Source: an uncultured Chloroflexota bacterium (GTDB taxonomy: Bacteria > Chloroflexota > Anaerolineae > Anaerolineales > Anaerolineaceae). From it: 8,119 nucleotides of DNA. Under the pieces are notes generated by a model. That model was not told where the DNA came from, did not search any database, and was given only the letters and a program-made list of their open reading frames with translations. This document shows positions 1 to 5,193 of this stretch, one piece after another. How positions within the stretch are numbered: position 1 is the stretch's first letter; every line of letters begins with the position of its first letter. The stretch lies in assembly GCA_902795255.1 (NCBI GenBank), contig CADBKS010000220.1, forward strand, positions 1-8,119. The letters run 5' to 3'. A program made the position numbers and the translations under genes.

Positions 1-709
1 AAAACCCGGACGCCGCCAGCATTTCGGTATCATTATAGTTGTCACCGATGGCTGCCGTCTGCCCGAGCGGGATATTCAGATGATCTGCAAGGCGCTTCAG
101 CCCGGTGGCTTTGCTGATCCCCGGGGGCGTGATCTCCAGCGTCGCGTCTTCGGAAAAGGAGAGCTGCAGCGGCAGCGCCTTCAGCTCCGCGTACCCTTTT
201 TCCCGGTCTTCCAGTGTGCGGAAATAGATGTTGATCTTGGGGATAACAGAATAACGCCTGCCTTCCTCCGCCATGTCCGGGACCTGACGGGCGATCCGCT
301 CAAACATCGGCTGATAGACGCCCCGCATGAAATCCGCCATCCGGCAGACATCTGCCGCTGCAGCAACCGACTCCCGTTCGGTCAGGAAATGCGGCATGGC
401 GCCGTATTTCAATGCGGTATCAACGATCCGGTCAATATAAGGCTGACGGATGCCGTCCGTATACAGACAGCGCTCTTCCTCCCGGTCCCAGATCACCGCA
501 CCGCTGGAACAGACCGCGAAGCGGATCATCGGCAGCAGCGGGAAAATATCCCGCATCTCGGCCACACCACGGCCGGTACAGTAAGCGGTCCGGATCCCGC
601 GGTCCAGTGCGGCCTGAATGTCGGCAGCCGTTTTCGGATCGACCGTCTTATCCGAACGCAGCAGTGTGCCGTCCATATCAACGGCGATCAGTTTAATTAT
701 CGGAGCCAT
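1..709 (-). CDS. Cof-type HAD-IIB family phosphatase, 3' end cut by the window edge
   Basis: The visible 236 residues cover most of a roughly 270-residue haloacid dehalogenase-superfamily hydrolase of the Cof/IIB type. These are cytosolic, Mg-dependent enzymes that usually dephosphorylate sugar phosphates or similar small phosphates. Motif I is DMDGT at residues 11-15 (nucleophile D11, acid/base D13). Motif II is the Thr of CTGR at 44-47. Lys200 (GISKATGL) is in the motif III position, and motif IV is GDNYND at 222-227, just before the left edge. The stretch between motifs II and III (about 80-195) holds the type IIB cap. The start is the ATG at 707-709, 12 bp after the stop of the racemase gene. 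Its ribosome binding site is poor, which suggests translational coupling. It is the last visible gene of the amino-acid uptake operon. The substrate cannot be read from sequence. The family call is secure; the link to amino-acid metabolism is only from position. Confidence 0.93.
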   Translation of the reverse strand, partial: MAPIIKLIAVDMDGTLLRSDKTVDPKTAADIQAALDRGIRTAYCTGRGVAEMRDIFPLLPMIRFAVCSSGAVIWDREEERCLYTDGIRQPYIDRIVDTALKYGAMPHFLTERESVAAAADVCRMADFMRGVYQPMFERIARQVPDMAEEGRRYSVIPKINIYFRTLEDREKGYAELKALPLQLSFSEDATLEITPPGISKATGLKRLADHLNIPLGQTAAIGDNYNDTEMLAASGF

Positions 710-721
710 AAAACCATTTGA

Positions 722-1561
722 TCAGAAATTGTAAGAACCAAGCAGACGGGTCATCCCGTAAAGCAGGATCTTTCCTGAGGAAGGATCGCAGCCCGCTTCC
801 AGACAGCCGCCGGGTTCCCGAAGCGTCAGCGTGACCGGCTGTCCGCTCTCAGATGCCAGCAGGACCGCAGCGGCAGCGCTGCCGCTGGCGCAGGAATTTT
901 CACGGAAAAAAGTCCCGCTCCCCGGGACAAAAACAAAAGGCGTCAGCCGGTACGCCGCGTCTTCCGTTTCCAGGAACATCAGACCGAGACAGTCCGCCCC
1001 GAGCAGCGGGCACCAGTCCCGCAGCGCGGCTTCAGCCCCCGCGGGGTCTTCCCGAAGAGACCAGAAACACGAATCCGGACGGATGATGATATGGGTGATT
1101 CCCTGCAGACAGACCGCCCGCAGCGTTTCGGACCGACCGCCGAAGAAAAGCTGCTGCGCAATGACCCCGAGAAGCGGGGGATAGATCACGCAGGCACTGA
1201 AACTCCCGTCCGCATCCCTGCGGATCGTGACTTCCACAGCCTGTGCGGCACCGGAGACTTTCAGCCGGACCGGAACGGAGGTCCCGCACCCGATCCCTTT
1301 TTTCAGGAGGAACATTGCCGCCGTACAGATCGAGGCATTCCCACAGAATTCCCCGCCGGCCATGTACAATTCGGCATCGACCGGCGAACCCGCCTCTTCC
1401 GGGAAACAGACAAAGCCGACCTGCTCGACCTCCGGATGCGCCTGCATCAGCACTGAGGCCGCCCCCGGCCGTTCTGCAGGGGGCACAGGACTTTTCACCA
1501 GCGCCGTAATATTCCCCGTCGGATCCCAGATTTCGTATTTCAGCTGCACGTTCGTACCCAC
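722..1561 (-). CDS. DapF-fold amino-acid racemase/epimerase (CntK histidine-racemase-like)
   Basis: A 279-residue, PLP-independent racemase or epimerase of the diaminopimelate epimerase fold, which uses two cysteines as acid and base on either face of the alpha carbon. Both cysteine motifs are visible: GGEFCGNAS with C73, and ENSCASGSAA with C224, matching the two-half pseudo-symmetric architecture. The first motif reads EFCGNA rather than the GNGxRC type of true DapF. This, with cysteine positions close to what I recall for staphylococcal CntK (about 72 and 219), favours a histidine-racemase-like or other non-DAP amino-acid racemase. The start is a GTG at 1559-1561. An in-frame TGA lies just upstream at 1571-1573, so no in-frame ATG is available, and an AGGTGA stands about 9 nt before the GTG. 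It begins 27 bp after the ATPase gene of an amino-acid importer, so the imported amino acid is a plausible substrate. Diaminopimelate epimerase proper is the main alternative. Confidence 0.8.
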   Translation of the reverse strand: MGTNVQLKYEIWDPTGNITALVKSPVPPAERPGAASVLMQAHPEVEQVGFVCFPEEAGSPVDAELYMAGGEFCGNASICTAAMFLLKKGIGCGTSVPVRLKVSGAAQAVEVTIRRDADGSFSACVIYPPLLGVIAQQLFFGGRSETLRAVCLQGITHIIIRPDSCFWSLREDPAGAEAALRDWCPLLGADCLGLMFLETEDAAYRLTPFVFVPGSGTFFRENSCASGSAAAAVLLASESGQPVTLTLREPGGCLEAGCDPSSGKILLYGMTRLLGSYNF

Positions 1562-1588
1562 GTTCCCATGTCACCTGTAAAAACCCGG

Positions 1589-2347
1589 CTACCGTTCAAA
1601 CACCCGCAGGAACTGCTTCGTGCGTTCCTCCTGCGGATCCTCGAAAACCGCCTTCGGGTCTCCCTGCTCAACGATCACACCGCCGTCCATAAAGATCACG
1701 CGGTTGCTGACCGCCTTTGCGAAGGGCATTTCATGCGTGACGACCACCATCGTCATCTTTTCCTCAGCCAGCTGCCGGATGACCTTCAGCACTTCCCCCG
1801 TCAGTTCCGGGTCCAGCGCCGATGTAGGTTCATCAAAGAAAAGGATCTTCGGGTTCATCGCCAGCGCACGGGCGATCGCCACCCGCTGCTGCTGGCCGCC
1901 GGAAAGCTGGTAAGGATAAGCCTTCGCTTTGTCGGCGATCCCCATCTTCCGAAGCAGCTCCATCGCTGTGGCTTCAGCCTCCTCCCGGCTGCGGTGCTGC
2001 ACGACCATCGGTGCGTCCGTCAGGTTTTTCAGAATATTATAATGCGGGAAGAGGTTGAACTGCTGAAAAACCAGCCCGCAGTAGCTGCGGAACCGCCGCA
2101 TCTCCTTCTGCGAAACATAAACCGCCTTCCCGTCCGCGCCGGTATGGGCAGCCCGCTCCCCCATATAAAGGATCTCCCCGCCGTCGATCTCCTCCAGGAA
2201 GGTCGCGCAGCGGAGCAGCGTTGACTTTCCGGAACCGGACGGCCCGATGATGGAGACGACTTCCCCGCTGTCCACGCTCATGCTGATGTTTTCGATCACG
2301 CCCAGCCCGTCAAAGTGCTTGCGGATATTCTTCATTTCCAGGATCAT
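1589..2347 (-). CDS. Polar amino-acid ABC transporter, ATP-binding subunit
   Basis: This 252-residue protein is the ATPase of a polar amino-acid importer (GlnQ/HisP-type), on the cytosolic face of the membrane. All nucleotide-binding elements are intact: Walker [10 protein letters not shown] at 35-43, Q-loop Q95 in [10 protein letters not shown], signature LSGGQ at 148-152, Walker B ILFFDEP at 168-174, D-loop SALD at 176-179 and switch H205. The [10 protein letters not shown] and SALDPEL wording is characteristic of the polar amino-acid subfamily. I chose the ATG at 2345-2347. It has a GGAGAGGAG ribosome binding site 8 nt upstream, and the protein then starts directly with the usual [12 protein letters not shown] beta-strand. 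A longer reading from 2446 would overlap the permease gene and add 33 residues unlike the family. The gene lies 19 bp after the permease stop and 27 bp before the racemase. Confidence 0.96.
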   Translation of the reverse strand: MILEMKNIRKHFDGLGVIENISMSVDSGEVVSIIGPSGSGKSTLLRCATFLEEIDGGEILYMGERAAHTGADGKAVYVSQKEMRRFRSYCGLVFQQFNLFPHYNILKNLTDAPMVVQHRSREEAEATAMELLRKMGIADKAKAYPYQLSGGQQQRVAIARALAMNPKILFFDEPTSALDPELTGEVLKVIRQLAEEKMTMVVVTHEMPFAKAVSNRVIFMDGGVIVEQGDPKAVFEDPQEERTKQFLRVFER

Positions 2348-2366
2348 GGTCTTTTCTCCTCTCCGC

Positions 2367-3014
2367 TCAGCGGTAATAGTCCAGGGCTTTTTCGATCCGC
2401 CCCATGGTGAATTCCACGGCATAGTTCGCGATGAAATAGAAAACACCCGCGATCACAAAAGGCATGAACGAGGTCTGCGAAGCCGAGATCTGTTTGGCAA
2501 GGGAAAACACTTCCTGATAAGCCAGTGTAAAGGCCAGCGAGGTATCCTTGACCAGGGTAATGACTTCATTCGTCACGGAAGGCATGATGCGTTTGACGAC
2601 CTGCGGCAGGATCACCCGCAAAAATGTCTGCGATTTTGTATATCCGAGAACCTCAGCCGCCTCATACTGCCCGGCCGGGATGGATTCGATCCCGCCCCGG
2701 TAGATCTCGGCGAAATAAGCCGCATAATTCAGGATGAAGCCGACGATCAGAGCCGGAAAACGCCAGCCGCGGATCGACCAGCCGAAAAGATAATACGGGC
2801 CGAAATACCAGGCCAGCAGCTGCAGCATCAGCGGCGTACCGCGCATGACCGAGATATAAGCCCGGATGATCCCCCGCACCAGCGGGATGCGTGATTTCCG
2901 CAGCAGCGCGACCACCATCCCGAGCGGCAGGGAGCCGACAAGCGTCAGCACGAAGATGCTGCCGGTCCGCAGCATGCCGGCGCTCATCGTAGAAAGCATC
3001 GTCGAAAAGTTCAT
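2367..3014 (-). CDS. Polar amino-acid ABC transporter, permease subunit
   Basis: A 215-residue integral membrane protein of the His/Glu/Gln/Arg/opine permease family (HEQRO, the HisM/GlnP type). Hydrophobic segments lie at about 16-38, 61-77, 87-108, 155-172 and 186-205. The cytoplasmic coupling loop (EAA motif) runs from [15 protein letters not shown] at 117-131 through the following VILPQ, and contacts the ATPase. The family motif RGTPLMLQL is at 58-66. Only one permease gene is present, so the channel is probably a homodimer. The start chosen is the ATG at 3012-3014, giving [10 protein letters not shown] and a normal family length. A GGAAGGA lies about 12 nt upstream, which is rather far. 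An upstream ATG at 3080 would add 22 polar residues encoded by the hairpin region and is unlikely. The gap to the binding-protein gene upstream is unusually long for this operon (128 bp) and holds two hairpins. Confidence 0.94.
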   Translation of the reverse strand: MNFSTMLSTMSAGMLRTGSIFVLTLVGSLPLGMVVALLRKSRIPLVRGIIRAYISVMRGTPLMLQLLAWYFGPYYLFGWSIRGWRFPALIVGFILNYAAYFAEIYRGGIESIPAGQYEAAEVLGYTKSQTFLRVILPQVVKRIMPSVTNEVITLVKDTSLAFTLAYQEVFSLAKQISASQTSFMPFVIAGVFYFIANYAVEFTMGRIEKALDYYR

Positions 3015-3047
3015 TGAAGTCCGTGTTCCTTCCGGTCCCGTAACATC

Positions 3048-3077
3048 CTGCCGCCGGGACGTTTGTTCCGGCGGCAG
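3048..3077 (-). promoter_or_regulatory. Strong hairpin between binding-protein and permease genes
   Basis: CTGCCGCCGG at 3048-3057 and CCGGCGGCAG at 3068-3077 are perfect inverted repeats of 10 bp with a 10-nt loop. No T-run follows on the minus strand, so it is not a standard terminator. It sits between the solute-binding-protein gene and the permease gene. In many importer operons a hairpin in this position protects the binding-protein message and lowers downstream expression. That role here is inference. Confidence 0.7.
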
Positions 3078-3100
3078 CATCTTTGTCTATTTTATCAGTC

Positions 3101-3127
3101 CGGTCCCCGGAAACGCCCCGGGAACCG
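3101..3127 (-). promoter_or_regulatory. Second hairpin just after the binding-protein gene
   Basis: On the minus-strand transcript this segment folds as an 11-pair stem (nine Watson-Crick and two G-U pairs) with a 5-nt loop, beginning with CGGT and ending with ACCG. It lies 16 bp beyond the binding-protein stop codon. An A-rich stretch rather than a U-run follows, so full termination is unlikely. With the hairpin at 3048-3077 it forms a tandem pair that probably acts on mRNA stability or partial read-through. Confidence 0.6.
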
Positions 3128-3142
3128 CCCCGTCATGACAGC

Positions 3143-3922
3143 TTATTTTCCGAGAGAAAGATAGTCGTAGATCTCCGGATACTTCTGACCGATCTGATCA
3201 TAGGTGCCGTCCTCGACGAGGGCCAGCAACGCGGTGTTGACCTTTTCGCAGAGCTCGGTATCATCCTTGCGGAAGCCAATGCCGTACTGTTCACTACCCA
3301 GTTCCTCGCTGAGAAATTCATAATCGGTCTGGCCGCTCATCAGGAAGTTGCCGCTCGTCACATCGATCGCGAGCGCGTCCACCGCACCGGCCTTCAGATC
3401 GTTGAAAGCGATGGTATAGGTCTCGTAGACTTCCAGGGATTTGAAAGTCTTGCACAGCTCCGCCTGACCTTCTTCATCGTTGAGCAGGTCATAAGCGGAA
3501 GTGGAGGTCTGGACACCCACGACCTTGCCGGCGAGATCCGCGAGTGTCTCGATGCCGGAGCCCTTTTTGACCATGATCATCTGGGTATTGTCGGAGTAGG
3601 GAATGCTCCACAAATAGTCATCTTCACGGCCGTTGATGGTGAAACCGGACCAGATGCAGTCGCAGCTGCCGGCATTCAGTTCCAGGTCCTTCGCGTCCCA
3701 GTTGAAGGGGACTGCTTCATACTGCCAGCCGTAATAATCGCAGACGGCCTGCGCCATTTCCACATCGAAACCGCCCATTTCGCCGTTATCGTTGATATAG
3801 GAATACGGGGGATAATCAAGATCAAAACCGTGCTTGAAAACAAAGGTATCTTCAGCCGAAACACTGAGGGCCAGCACAGCGATCATTGCAATTGCCAGGA
3901 TCAGGGAAAAAGTCTTTTTCAT
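3143..3922 (-). CDS. Secreted amino-acid-binding protein of the ABC importer
   Basis: A 259-residue periplasmic-type solute-binding protein (family 3, SBP_bac_3) that captures an amino acid outside the membrane and delivers it to the permease. Residues 1-23 form a signal peptide: MKK, a hydrophobic core, then SVSA before EDT. The fold motifs are DLDYPPYSY (34-42), GFDVEMAQAV (51-60) and SGFTINGRE (92-100). R99 is in the position that normally holds the ligand carboxylate, and D187 in ALAIDVTSG in that for the ligand amino group. The ligand is therefore an alpha-amino acid; its side chain cannot be read. There is no lipobox cysteine, which is odd for a Gram-positive binding protein. The start is the ATG at 3920-3922, with AGGAG 8 nt upstream. 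An in-frame GTG at 3929-3931 overlaps that ribosome binding site and is rejected. It is the first gene of the operon. Confidence 0.95.
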   Translation of the reverse strand: MKKTFSLILAIAMIAVLALSVSAEDTFVFKHGFDLDYPPYSYINDNGEMGGFDVEMAQAVCDYYGWQYEAVPFNWDAKDLELNAGSCDCIWSGFTINGREDDYLWSIPYSDNTQMIMVKKGSGIETLADLAGKVVGVQTSTSAYDLLNDEEGQAELCKTFKSLEVYETYTIAFNDLKAGAVDALAIDVTSGNFLMSGQTDYEFLSEELGSEQYGIGFRKDDTELCEKVNTALLALVEDGTYDQIGQKYPEIYDYLSLGK

Positions 3923-3930
3923 AATGAACA

Positions 3931-3935
3931 CTCCT
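3931..3935 (-). promoter_or_regulatory. Ribosome binding site of the binding-protein gene
   Basis: AGGAG on the minus strand, with 8 nt before the ATG at 3922. This spacing decides the start, because the alternative in-frame GTG at 3931 would overlap the site itself. Confidence 0.85.
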
Positions 3936-3960
3936 GTAGATCTGTATTTATGTTTCTCAA

Positions 3961-3988
3961 CACTTCACTATTTTAACGCGATGAAGTG
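3961..3988 (-). promoter_or_regulatory. Inverted repeat flanking the -10 of the amino-acid uptake operon (operator candidate)
   Basis: CACTTCA at 3961-3967 and TGAAGTG at 3982-3988 are perfect inverted copies. Their starts are 21 bp apart (two helical turns), and they bracket the -10 hexamer at 3970-3975. A dimeric repressor bound there would block RNA polymerase. No regulator gene for this operon is visible in the window, so the protein is unknown. Confidence 0.55.
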
Positions 3989-3997
3989 ATAATGCAA
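3970..3997 (-). promoter_or_regulatory. Promoter of the amino-acid uptake operon
   Basis: Read on the minus strand, TTGCAT (3992-3997) is followed after 16 bp by TAAAAT (3970-3975), a good sigma-70/sigma-A pair in an AT-rich stretch. It predicts a transcript start near 3963 and a leader of about 40 nt before the binding-protein ATG, too short for a large riboswitch. Confidence 0.65.
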
Positions 3998-4023
3998 GAT
4001 ATTAATTTATTTTTATGACAATT

Positions 4024-4052
4024 GGTACAGAAGCACCTGATACGGGTGTACC
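4024..4052. repeat. Inverted repeat GGTACA / TGTACC
   Basis: GGTACA at 4024-4029 and TGTACC at 4047-4052 are perfect inverted copies 17 bp apart, just upstream of the uptake-operon promoter. Inner bases (ACC at 4035-4037 and GGT at 4045-4047) could add a second short stem. It is either a protein site upstream of the promoter at 3970-3997 or the edge of the structured element that follows. Confidence 0.4.
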
Positions 4053-4115
4053 ACACTCGCATAAGTGCTCTGCTATATAAGCTCAGTTTGATATGGATCT
4101 GGCAGTCGGAAGTGA

Positions 4116-4228
4116 GTGCTTCGCACAAGGCGCGGCACGGACGTTCGTGTGTTTGCATAAGCCGCCGGCCGCGCCCGGTTTGTTTAGCCGGGGGCACGGG
4201 CCGGCTAAAGCCGCCCGCTGCCCCCGGC
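4116..4228. repeat. GC-rich structured intergenic element with several inverted repeats
   Basis: The 450-bp gap between the two minus-strand operons holds no credible gene, but this part is dense in dyads. GTGC/GCAC pair at 4116-4126. GGCGCGGC (4129-4136) matches GCCGCGCC (4168-4175). GCCGGGGGCA (4187-4196) matches TGCCCCCGGC (4219-4228). The last stem continues inward as CGGGC/GCCCG and GGC/GCC around a TAAA loop, about 18 pairs with two single-base bulges. A competing 9-bp stem, TTTAGCCGG (4183-4191) with CCGGCTAAA (4201-4209), uses some of the same bases. Its base composition differs sharply from the AT-rich flanks. It could be a dispersed extragenic palindromic repeat, a non-coding RNA or a DNA-level structure. 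A repeat is my best guess. Confidence 0.55.
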
Positions 4229-4321
4229 ACCCCCATTTATCATGTCTGAGATGACAGATTCAATTATGTATCCGCAGCTCGTCATAAGACTCATCCGCAT
4301 TTAGAGGTAACTTTATTAATG

Positions 4322-4350
4322 GAAAACGGCCGGACGAGCCGGCCGTTTTC
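4322..4350 (-). terminator. Intrinsic terminator of the EIIC-like operon
   Basis: GAAAACGGCCGG (4322-4333) and CCGGCCGTTTTC (4339-4350) form a perfect 12-bp stem with a 5-nt loop, 23 bp beyond the stop at 4374. The A/T tracts at the stem ends give a U-run on either strand, so it may work in both directions. Confidence 0.85.
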
Positions 4351-4373
4351 GGAGAGGTTATGCCAGAAAGGTA

Positions 4374-5119
4374 TTAATAGACATTCAGAAAATCATTGAT
4401 GGCGTCCTTGGCTGCCTTTTCAACCATCTTATCGATGGAGGTGCCGATCACCAGAATATTGACGCCGGTATCCTTGAAAGCCTGGTAGTTGGTCAGGTTG
4501 ATGCCGCCTTCACCGAGGGTCGGAACATGGACGGTCTCGACCATCGCGCAGAGTCTTTCCTTCAGGACGGTCGGGATCTGTCCGGCTTCCACGCCTTCGT
4601 AGCTCATGCCGGTCATCATACCGATCATATCGGTACCGACTTCTTCCATCTGCTTCGCGACGCGGCGGACGTCTTCCGGGGTTTCGGCGGGCAGACCGAA
4701 GATGTGGCGGTCCGTGGGCAGGCCGATGTAGGCATCATCTTCTGCATATCGGCATCGGTCAGGATGACAGGCTGTCTTTCGGTGAAGCTGCCGGGGATGC
4801 CCACGGTGATGTAGATATCTTCACCGACGACGGCGCGGACACCGCGGGTAACTTCGGCCATCTGGTCGATGGTGATCTCATGGCGGTAGTTTTCAGCGTC
4901 ATGCATGACGGTGATGCCGCGGTGGCCGCGGGCCAAGACAACAGCCGGATGGTTCGGTTCCAGCATCGTGGCGCCGGCTTCGACCGCTGCGCGGGCGAGG
5001 CGGGCATCATCACCGGTGATCCCGGTGCTCAGAATGGTGTGGCCGTGACCTTTTTCGATCGCACGGTGAACGATTTCCATGCTGCGTTTGCGCTTCAGAT
5101 CCATGTCGTTGTAAATCAT
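4374..5119 (-). pseudogene. TIM-barrel-like protein, reading frame broken by a -1 shift
   Basis: Two adjacent frames together encode one protein of about 248 residues. The first half (from the ATG at 5117-5119, GGAGGA 6 nt upstream) includes HTILSTGITGDDARLARAA and the strand GEDIYITVGIPGS, then goes out of frame after about residue 128 (ADMQKM). The second half resumes at about 4736 as DAYIGLPTDRHIFGLPAE and runs to the TAA at 4374-4376. Its end, LGEGGINLTNYQAF then GVNILVIGTSI, looks like the phosphate-binding strands 7 and 8 of a TIM barrel, as in phosphosugar aldolases and synthases. I do not recognise the exact family. One missing base near 4736 restores the frame. No slippery heptamer for programmed shifting is visible, so a sequencing error or a recent inactivating deletion is likeliest. 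Codon use and conservation look intact on both sides. It follows the EIIC-like gene by 74 bp and probably shares its transcript. Confidence 0.75.
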
Positions 5120-5141
5120 TTTCAATCCTCCAAAATTTTTA

Positions 5142-5172
5142 TAAATAAATCACTCTTTATTTAGAATATTCT
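5142..5172 (-). promoter_or_regulatory. AT-rich dyads between the EIIC-like and barrel genes
   Basis: TAAATAAA (5142-5149) pairs with TTTATTTA (5156-5163) across a 6-nt loop, and AGAATATTCT (5163-5172) is a perfect 10-bp palindrome. The stem is weak and lacks GC, so a terminator is unlikely. It may be a processing site or a protein site, or only AT-rich intergenic sequence. Confidence 0.3.
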
Positions 5173-5193
5173 TTCAGCAGGCCTGGGGAGAAA

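Noticed and set aside
80..721. 213-codon plus-strand open frame over the phosphatase gene
   Set aside because: The minus strand has all four HAD motifs in frame; the plus frame is a mirror by-product.
2348..2446. Longer N-terminus for the ATPase from 2446
   Set aside because: It would overlap the permease gene by about 80 bp and add residues absent from the family; the ATG at 2347 has an excellent ribosome binding site.
3083..3976. 297-codon plus-strand open frame antisense to the binding-protein gene
   Set aside because: The minus strand encodes a clear solute-binding protein with signal peptide and ligand motifs; this is its antisense shadow and it also crosses the promoter.
4116..4228. 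CRISPR array or insertion sequence
   Set aside because: Stems are inverted, not regularly spaced direct repeats, and there is no transposase or target duplication.
3973..4249. Two overlapping opposite-strand open frames of 75-87 codons across the intergenic gap
   Set aside because: They cover the inverted-repeat element and the promoter, have no recognisable domain, and show Arg/Pro/Cys-rich composition typical of accidental frames in GC-rich DNA.
4730..4755. Programmed -1 ribosomal frameshifting
   Set aside because: No X-XXY-YYZ slippery heptamer at the transition and no evident stimulatory stem just downstream; a deletion or error is simpler.
5120..5125. TTG start at 5125 for the barrel gene
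   Set aside because: It abuts the GGAGGA ribosome binding site with no spacing, whereas the ATG at 5119 has 6 nt.
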